From: Gemmataceae bacterium
Lineage (GTDB): Bacteria > Planctomycetota > Planctomycetia > Gemmatales > Gemmataceae
Direction of reading: 5' to 3'
Assembly: GCA_019636445.1 (NCBI GenBank)
Contig: JAHBXO010000010.1
Span: forward strand, 1-64,000
DNA: 64,000 nt
Part shown: in pieces, positions 37,592-48,431 of the stretch
Position numbering within the stretch: the first letter of the stretch is position 1
How the letters are laid out: each line of letters opens with the position of its first letter
Program-made: the position numbers and the translations under genes
The notes under the pieces: generated by a model
What the model was told of the DNA's origin: nothing
What the model saw: the letters and a program-made list of their open reading frames with translations, nothing else
Database searches by the model: none

Positions 37592-39691
37592 GTGACCCGT
37601 TACACCATTTCGTTCGCGCTGCTCGCCGCAATCACGCTCGCGGCGTCGGCCGCCGACAAACCGTTGAAGGTCTACATCCTCGCCGGGCAGTCGAACATGC
37701 AGGGGCACGCCCAAGTGCGCACGTTCGACAGCCTTGCCGACGACCCGAAGACGGCGCCCCTGCTCAAGGAGATGCGCGGCCCCGACGGCAAGCCGAAGGT
37801 CTGCGAGAAGGTCTGGATCACGTCCGTCGGCTGTCAGGGCGACGCCTACTCCGACCTGCGCGAACAGACGGGCAAGCTGACCGTCGGTTTTGGCGCCTTC
37901 GGCACGGCCGGGGAACGGATCGGGCCGGAATACACCTTCGGCCTGACGATGGAGAAAGTGCTGAACGAGCCGATCCTGATCATCAAGACCTCGTGGGGCG
38001 GCCGCAGCCTGCACACCGATTTCCGCCCGCCGAGCGCCGGGCCGTACGAGTGGAGCGAGGCCGAGTTGGCCCCACGGAAGAAGCGCGGCGACGACGTCGA
38101 GAAGTTGAAGGCCGACAAGGTGAAGGCGACCGGCGTGTTCTACCGCGAGATGCTCGCGCACACGAAGAAGGTGTTGTCGGACATCCCGCGAGTCGTGCCG
38201 GGGTACGACCCGAAGCAAGGCTTCGAACTGGCCGGATTCGTCTGGTTCCAGGGCTTCAACGACTACGTCGATGGCGGTGTGTACCCCGACCGAATGAAGC
38301 CCGGCGGCTATGACCGATACGCCGATCTGCTTGCGCAGTTCATTCGCGACGTGCGAAAGGACCTGTCGGCCCCGAAGCTGCCCTTCGTGATCGGTGTCAT
38401 GGGGATCGACGGCGTCCAGAAGGGGTCCAAGGCGCCGATGGCGCATTTCCGCGAAGCCCAGCGAAAGCCGACGACTCTGCCGGAGTTCAAGGGGAACGTC
38501 ATTGCCGTTGAGACCGCGCCCTTCTGGGACGACGAGCTGGACGCGCTCAAGGAAAAGATGGACCGGCTGAACGGGAAGCTCGATGCCGAGTTCAAGAAGG
38601 ACCCGAAGCTGACGCGAGAGCAGAAGGAGGCCGCCCGCAAGAAGGCCGCCGACGAGCAGTTCAAACCGGAGGAATTGCAACGGTTGAAGGCGGGCGTGTC
38701 GAACGGTGGCTACCACTATCTCGGCGCCGCCAAGATCATGGCCCCAATCGGCCAGGCGTTCGCCAAGGCGTTGCTGTCGGCGGAACCGAACCCGACACCG
38801 AACTCGAAGCCGACACCGAAGCCGATCGCGGCCGGTCCGGTCCAGGTCCTCGTCCTTGCCGGTCAGTCGAATATGGAAGGACATGGATTTGTCCTGGCCG
38901 ACCCGAAACGGAACGAAGGAAAGGGCAGCCTCGAACACATCGCCAAGGACAAGTTCAAGCATCTCCTCGGGAAAGATGGAAAGTGGGCGGTCCGCGACGA
39001 CGTGTGGATCCACTACCTTGAGCGCAAGGGAAATCTGACCGCCGGCTTCGGCGTGAAGGAGGATCGCATCGGCCCGGAACTCGGGTTCGGGTTCGTCGTC
39101 GGCGACGCCTTGGAGGAACCGGTACTACTCATCAAACTGGCGTGGGGCGGAAAGAGCCTCGCGAAGGACTTCCGTCCACCGAGTGCAGGCGGCGAAGTCG
39201 GACCGTTTTACAAGGAGATCATCGATCGCACGAAATCGGTGCTGAAGAACCTCAAGCAGGAGTTCCCGACTATTGGCGACCGCGGTTACGAACTGGCCGG
39301 GTTCGGCTGGCATCAGGGCTGGAACGACCGCGTCAATCAGGCGTTCAACGACGAATACGAGAAGAACATGGCCCACTTCATCCGCGACATTCGCAAAGAC
39401 CTCGGCACGCCGAAACTCCCGTTCGTCATCGCCGAGACCGGCATGAGCGGGACCGAAGAGAAGCACCCGCGCGCGCTCTCGCTGATGAAGGCGCAGGCCG
39501 CCGTCGCGGAGTACCCGGAGTTCAAGGGTAACGTCGCGTTCGTTGGCACGAAGGCGTTCTGGCGCGAGAAGGATGTCTCTCCGAGCGGGCAGGCGTACCA
39601 CTGGAACACGAACGCCGAGACGTATTACCTCATCGGCGAGGCCATGGGCCACGCGATGATCAAGCTCGGCACGGCGAAGCCGGCGAAGTGA
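37592..39691 (+). CDS. Double SGNH-esterase protein (two sialate-O-acetylesterase-like domains)
   Basis: A 699-residue secreted protein translated from GTG. Two SASA-type SGNH hydrolase domains lie in tandem, each opening with the nucleophile block: LAGQSNMQGH (about residues 30-39) and LAGQSNMEGH (about 423-432). They are joined by the linker NPTPNSKPTPKPI. Each has its own WGG block and C-terminal histidine region (GGYHYLG; YHWN). The HQG block reads FQGFND in the first domain and HQGWND in the second, so the first domain may differ in activity. Probable role: removal of acetyl esters from glycans. Gaps of about 20 bases on each side place it in the operon. Confidence 0.88.
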   Translation: MTRYTISFALLAAITLAASAADKPLKVYILAGQSNMQGHAQVRTFDSLADDPKTAPLLKEMRGPDGKPKVCEKVWITSVGCQGDAYSDLREQTGKLTVGFGAFGTAGERIGPEYTFGLTMEKVLNEPILIIKTSWGGRSLHTDFRPPSAGPYEWSEAELAPRKKRGDDVEKLKADKVKATGVFYREMLAHTKKVLSDIPRVVPGYDPKQGFELAGFVWFQGFNDYVDGGVYPDRMKPGGYDRYADLLAQFIRDVRKDLSAPKLPFVIGVMGIDGVQKGSKAPMAHFREAQRKPTTLPEFKGNVIAVETAPFWDDELDALKEKMDRLNGKLDAEFKKDPKLTREQKEAARKKAADEQFKPEELQRLKAGVSNGGYHYLGAAKIMAPIGQAFAKALLSAEPNPTPNSKPTPKPIAAGPVQVLVLAGQSNMEGHGFVLADPKRNEGKGSLEHIAKDKFKHLLGKDGKWAVRDDVWIHYLERKGNLTAGFGVKEDRIGPELGFGFVVGDALEEPVLLIKLAWGGKSLAKDFRPPSAGGEVGPFYKEIIDRTKSVLKNLKQEFPTIGDRGYELAGFGWHQGWNDRVNQAFNDEYEKNMAHFIRDIRKDLGTPKLPFVIAETGMSGTEEKHPRALSLMKAQAAVAEYPEFKGNVAFVGTKAFWREKDVSPSGQAYHWNTNAETYYLIGEAMGHAMIKLGTAKPAK

Positions 39692-39712
39692 AACCCTCGA
39701 TCAGGTGAACCG

Positions 39713-41320
39713 ATGACGAAATACTGGTGTTTGATCGCGCTGGGGTTGGTTGCCGGCCAACCGATTGCCGCCGCCGATCCAACTCCGCAGAAAGCGGAAA
39801 TGGCCGGCTACCTGCTCGTGCCGCATAGCCGTGTGGACAAGTCCTACAACGCCGGCTTCTCGATGTACGTCGCCGCATGGCCGCTCTTGAAGAACTACCC
39901 CGGCAGCCAGTTCCAGAGCGGACTGTTCGGCACCTGGATGTTCGCCCAGCACGACACCCCGCGGCCGAAAGGTCAATACTCCGACATTGAAGGCGGTCTG
40001 GGCTGGTGGCGGGACACTCGCTTCGCCACCGAGACGCCCAAGTTCATCATGGGCGGGGTGGCCCTCGAGTTCAGCGAGTGGGCGAACGGCCCCGGTGCCG
40101 GCAAGGGCCGCGACTGGACGAAGCCGAACGGCAAGTACGCCATCGCCCAGCTCAGCCCGTGGGTGCTTTGGCCGCCGGACGGACTGAACCTGAAACAGGG
40201 CACGAGCGGCGAACTGTTCGGCTACGGCTACCTGCCGCTGCCGCTCGTCGGGGCGAAAAAGACCACGGCCGGGAAGGACGTGCCGACGGGCGACCAGAGC
40301 TGGACGCTGTTCCTGAACTCGGGCAACTTCAAGGGTCCGGTCTCCTTCTTCCTGCCGTACTTCTGGACGAAGCCGACGGTCGAAAAGCCGGAACTCGCCG
40401 GGCGGTTCCTCGACGCGAGGCCGTCCGATCCGAACAAGGCCGTGCAGATGGAGACGCAGCACATCCCGGCGTACATCGCCCAGGACGCGAAGGGTGTCAG
40501 CTACGCCCGCGTCGCACCGACGCAGTTCCCGGCAAGCGCCGGCGCGGACGCGCCGCTGATCCACCGCATCACGGCGTACAAGCGGAATGCCCTGTGGGAC
40601 CGTGTGAAGGCCTGGTTCGACGGCGGTCCGGAAGTCTCCGGCACCATCGACCCGCAGGCGTCCATTGTGCAAACCTTCGAAAGCAAGGGCGGGGCGACCT
40701 GGCGGATTTACCCGCCGAGCAAGGAACGGGACAGCCGCGCGTCGGTGGCGTGGAGCTCGTTCGCCACGCCGACCGCGCTCGATGCCACCACCTACGGCTA
40801 CAAGTGGACGGACGCCGTGACGAAGGCCGGCCCGATCGCCACTCTTCCCGAATACTTCCGCCTGGAAAAGGACGCGAAGGATAAAGAGCGCTGGGTGGTG
40901 GTGGCTGCGAAGGACGTGCCGGCCGAGACGGGGCTGTCGATGGTGGAGTTCCCGCGCGTGCGGTACCCCAAACAACAACCGTACGTCACGCCCGACGAGC
41001 CGGAGAGCAGCTGGAAGAAGCCCGGTCCGGCAGCCGGTCCGTTCGAGGCGAAGCTCGGCGACGGGAGCACGGTCACCTATTCGTGGTATCGCTTCGCCGA
41101 CCAACCCGCACTGCTGAACGCCGACCTGACCGCCGACGAACGGGAGTCGCTCCAGAAGCGCGTCGAGTTGCTGCACAGGAAATGGACGAAAGAGAAGGAA
41201 TACCTGCCGCCACCGACGGTGGGCAAACTCGCCGACCTCGACCCGGCCGTGCTCGTGACACCGCCGAAGGGTTTGGAAATCGGCTACGTGCCGATCGTGA
41301 CGCGGCAGGGCTTCAACTAA
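39713..41320 (+). CDS. Secreted protein of unknown function
   Basis: A 535-residue exported protein; the signal peptide ends near GQPIAAADP. No family was recognised. The body is rich in aromatic residues and has beta-type segments (GGLGWWRDTRF, FSFFLPYFWTKP-like stretches, GGATWRIYPPS), suggesting a large beta-structure and perhaps glycan binding. It lies 21 bases after the double esterase and 16 bases before the single esterase, so it is expressed with them. Lack of cysteines and of obvious catalytic motifs argues against a known hydrolase. Confidence 0.75.
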   Translation: MTKYWCLIALGLVAGQPIAAADPTPQKAEMAGYLLVPHSRVDKSYNAGFSMYVAAWPLLKNYPGSQFQSGLFGTWMFAQHDTPRPKGQYSDIEGGLGWWRDTRFATETPKFIMGGVALEFSEWANGPGAGKGRDWTKPNGKYAIAQLSPWVLWPPDGLNLKQGTSGELFGYGYLPLPLVGAKKTTAGKDVPTGDQSWTLFLNSGNFKGPVSFFLPYFWTKPTVEKPELAGRFLDARPSDPNKAVQMETQHIPAYIAQDAKGVSYARVAPTQFPASAGADAPLIHRITAYKRNALWDRVKAWFDGGPEVSGTIDPQASIVQTFESKGGATWRIYPPSKERDSRASVAWSSFATPTALDATTYGYKWTDAVTKAGPIATLPEYFRLEKDAKDKERWVVVAAKDVPAETGLSMVEFPRVRYPKQQPYVTPDEPESSWKKPGPAAGPFEAKLGDGSTVTYSWYRFADQPALLNADLTADERESLQKRVELLHRKWTKEKEYLPPPTVGKLADLDPAVLVTPPKGLEIGYVPIVTRQGFN

Positions 41321-41336
41321 ACCTCGGAGTCGACTC

Positions 41337-42409
41337 ATGCGTCGTGTTCTTTTCATTCTCGCATTCACGGTCCTCGGCATCGCCCGTGCCGACGAGCCGA
41401 AGCCGCTCCCGCGCCCGGATGGCAAACCGGCGGACATGACCAAACCCGTCAAGGTCTTCATCCTGATGGGCCAGTCGAACATGCTCGGCATGGGCAAGAT
41501 CAAGGGGGCCGACAAGGCGGGCACGCTCGAACACGCGGTCAAGACGGAGAAGCTCTACCCGTTCCTGATCGACGACGTCGGCGCCTGGACCGTGCGGCAG
41601 GACGTGCGGAACGTCCGCGTCATGGTCGCCCGCGGCGGCGGCATGGGCGTGCACAACAACGAATGGATGACGATCAAGGGCAACACCATCGGCCCGGAGA
41701 TCGGCATCGGGCACGAACTCGGCAACGCGCTGAGCGAACCCGTGCTCATCCTCAAGAGCTGCATCGGCAATCGGGCGCTCGGCTGGGACCTGCTTCCGCC
41801 GGGCAGTGCGCGCTACGAGTACGAAGAGGTCGATCCGAAGACGAAAAAAAAGGTGACCTACGTCTATGCGGGTTCCGGAGACAAGGCCGAGCGCTGGGTG
41901 AAGGGCGAGGAGCCGAAGGAAGTGCCGTGGTACGCCGGGAAGCAGTACGACGATGATGTGAAGAACGCGAAGTCCGTGCTGGAGAAGCTCGGCGATTACT
42001 ATCCCGGCGCGACGAAGTACGAAGTCGCGGGTTTCCTCTGGTGGCAGGGCGAGCGCGATACCGGCCGCGAGGGCCACGCTGCCCGCTATGAGCACAACCT
42101 GGTGAACCTCATCCGGTCGCTTCGCAAAGACTTCAACGCCCCGGAGGGCAAATTCGTTCTCGCAACGCTCGGCGAGGTCCGCAAGGAAGACGCGACCGGG
42201 AACGCGAAACTGATCTTCGATGCCATGATGAATATCAGCGATCCGGCCAAGCACCCGCAGTTCAAGGGGGCCACCGCCACGGTTTACAGCCATCCGCTGA
42301 GCAAGGGCGGTTCAGGTAACAGCCACTACAACGGCGACGCCCGCACCTACATGAACGTCGGCCTGGCCATGGGCCGGGCGATGGTGGAACTATTGAAGGG
42401 CGACCAGAA

Positions 42410-42413
<4 letters not shown>
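41337..42413 (+). CDS. SGNH esterase (sialate-O-acetylesterase-like)
   Basis: A 358-residue secreted SASA-family protein with signal peptide ending at IARADEP. It has LMGQSNMLGMG as the nucleophile block, the block-2 glycine region, FLWWQGERDTGREGH, and NSHYNG as the catalytic histidine region. It probably deacetylates carbohydrates. It is closest in design to the second half of the double esterase upstream and overlaps the following sulfatase gene by ATGA. Confidence 0.9.
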
Positions 42414-43945
<1,532 letters not shown>

Positions 43946-43990
43946 AATTTCCATTCGCCAGCTCCCGCGCCCCCTCCGGAGGTGATCCCC

Positions 43991-45430
43991 GTGCTCCGAC
44001 TCCTCTCCGTCCTTGGCATCCTGCTTGCCGTCGCCGATCCGCGCGCGACCGCCGCCGGTCCGATCTCCGGCAAGAAGCCCAACATCGTCTTCATCCTGAC
44101 CGACGACCAGGGCTACGGCGACCTTTCGGCCCACGGCAACCCGGTCCTCAAGACTCCCCACCTTGATCGCATCCACGCGGAAGCGATCCGGTTCACCGAC
44201 TTCCATGTCAGCCCGACCTGTTCGCCGACCCGGTCCGCGCTCCTCACCGGCCGCCACGAGTTCAAGAACGGGGTGACGCACACGATCCTCGAGCGCGAGC
44301 GGCTTACGCCGAAGGCGACGACGCTGGCGCAGGTACTCAAGGCCGCCGGATACACCACCGGCATCTTCGGCAAATGGCACCTCGGCGATGAGCCTGACCG
44401 CTGGCCGGACAAACGGGGCTTCGACGAAATGTTCATCCACGGGTGCGGCGGCATCGGGCAATCCTACCCGGGCAGTTGCGGCGATGTGCCCGGCAACTCG
44501 TACTTCGACCCGACCATCCTCCACAACGGTACGTTCGAGAAGACCAAGGGGTACTGCACCGACGTGTTCTTCGCGCAGGCGACCAAATGGATCGAGTCGA
44601 GGAAAGGGAAGGATCAACCGTTCTTCTGCTACATCCCGACCAACGCGCCGCACGCGCCGCTCAACGTCCCCGCGGCCGACGAGGCCCGCTACAAGGACAA
44701 GGTGAAACAACCGAACATCGCCAAGTTCTTCGGCATGATCGCGAACATCGACGACAATGTCGGCCGATTACTGGACCGGTTGAAGGAGTGGGGGCTAGAG
44801 AATGACACGCTGGTGATCTTCATGAACGACAACGGGGGCACCGCGGGTGTGCCGGTGTTCAACGCCGGGATGCGGGGGCAGAAGGTGACGCCCTGGCTGG
44901 GCGGGACGCGGGCCGCGTCGTTCTGGCGCTGGCCGGGCACGCTGACGCCGGCCGACTGTGACCGGCTCGCCGCCCACATCGACTTCCTTCCGACGCTGGC
45001 GGAAATCGCCGGAGCGAAGCCGAGCGAAGAACTCGCGCGGCAGGTCGAGGGCCGCAGCCTCGTGCCTTTGCTCCAGGACCCGAAGGCCGCGTGGGCAGAC
45101 CGTACGCTGTTCACGCACGTCGGTCGATGGCCGAAGGGGGCGAAGGTGGACGACCACAAGTACGCCGGATGCAGCGTGCGCGTGCCGCGCTGGCATCTGG
45201 TTTCCGCCGGCAAGGCGAAAGGAAAGTGGGAACTGTTCGACCTGTCGGTGGACTTCGGCGAGAAGACGGACGTCGCGGACCGGCACCCGGACGTGGTGAA
45301 GAAACTCGGCACCGAGTACGACGCCTGGTGGGCCTCGCTGCCGCAGTATCTTGTGAATGAGGATGCGGTCGGGCCGAAGGAGAACCCGTTCAAGGAACTT
45401 TACGGGAAGCAATTCGGCAAGTCGAAGTAG
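43991..45430 (+). CDS. Arylsulfatase-type sulfatase
   Basis: A 479-residue exported sulfatase: metal site FILTDDQGYGD (D38/D39), modification motif TCSPTRSALLTG (Cys77), and NDNGGTAG. The start was set by the ribosome site GGAGGTGATCCCC followed by GTG at 43991; the GTG three codons upstream overlaps that site and is unlikely. It is the last gene of the operon, 45 bases after the first sulfatase. Two sulfatases of different subtypes together with esterases point to a sulfated, acetylated polysaccharide as substrate. Confidence 0.93.
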   Translation: MLRLLSVLGILLAVADPRATAAGPISGKKPNIVFILTDDQGYGDLSAHGNPVLKTPHLDRIHAEAIRFTDFHVSPTCSPTRSALLTGRHEFKNGVTHTILERERLTPKATTLAQVLKAAGYTTGIFGKWHLGDEPDRWPDKRGFDEMFIHGCGGIGQSYPGSCGDVPGNSYFDPTILHNGTFEKTKGYCTDVFFAQATKWIESRKGKDQPFFCYIPTNAPHAPLNVPAADEARYKDKVKQPNIAKFFGMIANIDDNVGRLLDRLKEWGLENDTLVIFMNDNGGTAGVPVFNAGMRGQKVTPWLGGTRAASFWRWPGTLTPADCDRLAAHIDFLPTLAEIAGAKPSEELARQVEGRSLVPLLQDPKAAWADRTLFTHVGRWPKGAKVDDHKYAGCSVRVPRWHLVSAGKAKGKWELFDLSVDFGEKTDVADRHPDVVKKLGTEYDAWWASLPQYLVNEDAVGPKENPFKELYGKQFGKSK

Positions 45431-45439
45431 GGTTCGCGG

Positions 45440-45459
45440 TCGCCCCGCGACAGGGGCGA
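45440..45459. terminator. Hairpin between convergent genes, candidate terminator
   Basis: TCGCCCC (45440-45446) and GGGGCGA (45453-45459) form a 7-bp stem with a six-base loop, ten bases after the sulfatase stop and 60 bases before the end of the convergent phosphoesterase gene. It lacks a T-tract, so it may be Rho-assisted or not a terminator. Confidence 0.4.
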
Positions 45460-45521
45460 TCCTTGATTGCGAGTAGACGGCGAGAAACCGCAACCATCGG
45501 TGCGTTGATCGGATGGGACAG

Positions 45522-46592
45522 CTACCGGATCGCCGTCACGGGTGCCGTCCAAACCTGAGGCGACCAGGAACCGGTTTCCCAGGCGTCGGTCGTCTGATAT
45601 TCGCGCACGATCAACCCGTCGCCGCGAATCTCGAAATAAAAGAACGCCTGCGCCTGGCTGGCGAAGTGACTGCTATTGTCCACGTTGAAAGTCGGGATGC
45701 CGTCCTTCGCGGCCTTGTTCGTACCGTTCCAACGGAACACGTTGCGGGCGTGCGTATGCCCGTACAGGATGGCGGCGATGGTGTACCCCTTGATTGCTTC
45801 ATGGAAGCCTTTCACATCGGCCGGATCCCATTCCATGCCGACGGCCTTTGTGTCCTCGACCGGTAGTGGTAGCGCGTAGCGAAGCATGTCCACGTGATGC
45901 GTGATGACGACCGGCTTGCCCGACGTGCCGACCTTGTCCCGGAGATCGCTCACGAGGAACTCGAGGCTCCCAAGCGGAGCGTATCGGCGGCGGCGAGTCA
46001 CGCTCTCGACCTGGCCGACGACGATTCCCAGGTTGACGAAGTGAACCCCGCCCCAGTCCCACGAATAGTGAACACCGTTCTTCGAGACGTTGACGACGCC
46101 GGGTCGGGTCTTGTTGCGCGCGATGATCTTCCGGACCGCGAGGCCGTCGCCGCGGGGGCTGTCGTGATTGCCGTGGACTTCGTACACCGGGACCTTGAGC
46201 CGGCCGTCCCGTCCGGTCAGCCCGTAGGCCTCGGCGAACGCGGCCCATTCGGTCTCCTGCATCTTCGTGTTCGCCTTGTCGCCGGTGTCGATGCAGTCCC
46301 CGGCGTGGATCACGCCGCGCGGCGCCAGAACCGTTCCACCTCCGGCCGTCTTTGGCACCTCCGTGCCGGGCAGTTTGTTCAACGTGTCCACCAGCCGACG
46401 GGTCACGTCCGCGGAACGGTCGTCGAGTTTCGCGGTGTTTTCCTTGTTCGCGAGGAAATGCGTATCCCCCACCAGAAAGAAGGCGACGGGATCCGCGTCC
46501 GGCTTCGCTTGTGCGCCGCGCGTGGCGGAGGGGAGCGCAAGTCCGGCAGTCGAGGCGGCGACAAACTCGCGACGGGTCAGATGGCTCAACAT
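45522..46592 (-). CDS. Tat-exported calcineurin-like metallophosphoesterase
   Basis: A 356-residue protein. The signal MLSHLTRREFVAASTAG carries the twin-arginine motif. The metallophosphoesterase core has DTHF, GDCIDTGD, GNHDSP, THHVD and YGHTHARN, the usual dinuclear-metal ligands. It acts on phosphate esters outside the cytoplasm; substrate unknown. The open frame continues 49 codons upstream but the ATG at 46592 follows AGGA and starts the signal. The third sulfatase gene lies upstream on the same strand, 172 bases away. Confidence 0.9.
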   Translation of the reverse strand: MLSHLTRREFVAASTAGLALPSATRGAQAKPDADPVAFFLVGDTHFLANKENTAKLDDRSADVTRRLVDTLNKLPGTEVPKTAGGGTVLAPRGVIHAGDCIDTGDKANTKMQETEWAAFAEAYGLTGRDGRLKVPVYEVHGNHDSPRGDGLAVRKIIARNKTRPGVVNVSKNGVHYSWDWGGVHFVNLGIVVGQVESVTRRRRYAPLGSLEFLVSDLRDKVGTSGKPVVITHHVDMLRYALPLPVEDTKAVGMEWDPADVKGFHEAIKGYTIAAILYGHTHARNVFRWNGTNKAAKDGIPTFNVDNSSHFASQAQAFFYFEIRGDGLIVREYQTTDAWETGSWSPQVWTAPVTAIR

Positions 46593-46764
46593 CGATCGGT
46601 TCCTATGACTTGTAGGCATGGCAGATTCAGGAATGGAATCGGACGATCCACCCTTTTGATAGACTCGTGCAGACGGATGAACATTCCGACATCCTGACAC
46701 TGCATCGAATTCCATCGGCAGGCGATGAGCCGACGACACGAAGGCGCAATCACGCAGGAGCGAC

Positions 46765-48222
46765 TCAGCGTTTGGCTGGCGGCGTCCGGGGCGGGAACTG
46801 GGCGTGCAGGGTGTCGCGGGCCGTTTTCAGCTCCAGAGCATGTTCGGGCGACCCGGCGAGGTTCGTCAACTCCGTGGGGTCGGACTCGTGTGCGTAGAGT
46901 TCCGCTCCAATGAGTGCGCCATCCTTCCAAGCGCGCCACTCGGTGTAACGGTGCGTGGCGGTCCGGATGCTGTAGCCCATCGCTTCGGGAACCTTCGACG
47001 GGGTGCGATCGAAGTACGCCGGCCGTGGGTGCTGGGTGAAGGCGGCCGTTTTCACCGACTTCGACGGATCCTTCAGAATGGGAACCAGGCTCGCGCCGTC
47101 GAGCCGGTTCGGCGTCTTCAGTCCGCACAAGTCGGTCAGCGTCGGATAGAGGTCGACCAGTTCGGCGAGCGACTTCGTTCTTCCGGTCCGGCCGTTCGGC
47201 GTTGAGACGATCAGCGGCACCCGGGCATCGTATTCGAAGCACGATGTTTTCCCCCACAAGGTGTGCTCGCCGATGTGATAACCGTGGTCGCCGAGGAACA
47301 CGATGATCGTGTTCCTGTCCAGTCCCAACTCGGTCAGGGCGGCCAGCACCTTCCCCGCTTGCTCGTCCATGAAGCTGATGTTGGCGAAGTAGCCGTGGCG
47401 CATCTCCGCGGCTTGCTCCGCGGTGGGCGTCCGGGTCTTCGGCGGAAGGAGCAACACCTCGCGGCTGTCGTGGAAGGCGATGTCGACGCCGTTGTTCGGG
47501 CGGGCGGGGTCAAGCTTCGGCAGCGCGGCGCGGTCGTATTTGTCCCAGTATTTCTTCGGCGCGTTGAAGGGCGCGTGCGGTTTCCAGAAACCAACCGCGA
47601 GGAAGAACGGCCGGTCCTTCACCTCCTTCAAGACCTTCACTGCCTCGGCGGCAACGCGTCCGTCGTAGTACGCCTCGTCCGGCACGTCGCGGCATTCCGT
47701 GATCGTCGTCGCTCCGTAGTTCCAGTCGGCGAGTGTGGCGTGGTTCTCGGGCAACTCGCCCTTCACCTGCGGCCGGTCGTCGCCGTGATTGGCGTAGTGC
47801 AGGAATTCATCGGCGCTCCACGATCGGCGATCGCCTTTCTCCGCGGTGTGCCAGTTATGGAAGATCTTGCCGACGCAGCGCGTGGTGTATCCGTTGGCTT
47901 GGAAGGTCTGGGGCAGCGTGACGACGTCCGGGTTCGTCTCGCGGAAGTGGGTGCCGTTGTTCCAGAGTCGCAGCGTGTCCGGACGAAGGCCGCAGAGTAA
48001 CGACGACCGCGACGGATTGCACACGGCTTGCTGACAGTAGGCGCGATCGAACCGCACGCCCCGTTGGGCCAGGGCGTCGAGGTGCGGGGTCTTGGCCGCC
48101 GACCCGTAGCAGCCGAGTTCGGTGCGCAGGTCGTCCGCCACGATGACCAGTACGTTGGGCGGAGCGGCGGAGACGGTACCGATCAGAGTGAGAACGGATG
48201 CCAGGGAGAGAAAGAATCGCAT
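46765..48222 (-). CDS. Sulfatase, iduronate-2-sulfatase type
   Basis: A 485-residue exported sulfatase with signal peptide MRFFLSLASVLTLIGTVSAA. Metal site VIVADDLRTELGCYG (D30/D31), modification motif VCNPSRSSLLCG (Cys68), FLGDHGYHIGEHTLWGK in the C-terminal half. This set of motifs marks the iduronate-2-sulfatase-like subgroup, which is abundant in planctomycetes. Read away from the PVC-type cytochrome gene; the 209-base gap between them carries both promoters. Confidence 0.93.
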   Translation of the reverse strand: MRFFLSLASVLTLIGTVSAAPPNVLVIVADDLRTELGCYGSAAKTPHLDALAQRGVRFDRAYCQQAVCNPSRSSLLCGLRPDTLRLWNNGTHFRETNPDVVTLPQTFQANGYTTRCVGKIFHNWHTAEKGDRRSWSADEFLHYANHGDDRPQVKGELPENHATLADWNYGATTITECRDVPDEAYYDGRVAAEAVKVLKEVKDRPFFLAVGFWKPHAPFNAPKKYWDKYDRAALPKLDPARPNNGVDIAFHDSREVLLLPPKTRTPTAEQAAEMRHGYFANISFMDEQAGKVLAALTELGLDRNTIIVFLGDHGYHIGEHTLWGKTSCFEYDARVPLIVSTPNGRTGRTKSLAELVDLYPTLTDLCGLKTPNRLDGASLVPILKDPSKSVKTAAFTQHPRPAYFDRTPSKVPEAMGYSIRTATHRYTEWRAWKDGALIGAELYAHESDPTELTNLAGSPEHALELKTARDTLHAQFPPRTPPAKR

Positions 48223-48431
48223 ACTGTCCCACGAGTCATCGGGATTGAGAATGAAGTTTCGACGGACGAACCCGCTTGCGAAACGTGCGGTCGATCGCCG
48301 GGTGGAATTCGCCGCGGCGTTCGACACCGGATAGTCTATCGACGCGATCGGACCGATGGAAAACCGCGGCCAAGGTCTCTGGCTCGGTCGACAATCCATC
48401 CACCATCTCCCCACCGTTGCGGATCGATGAC

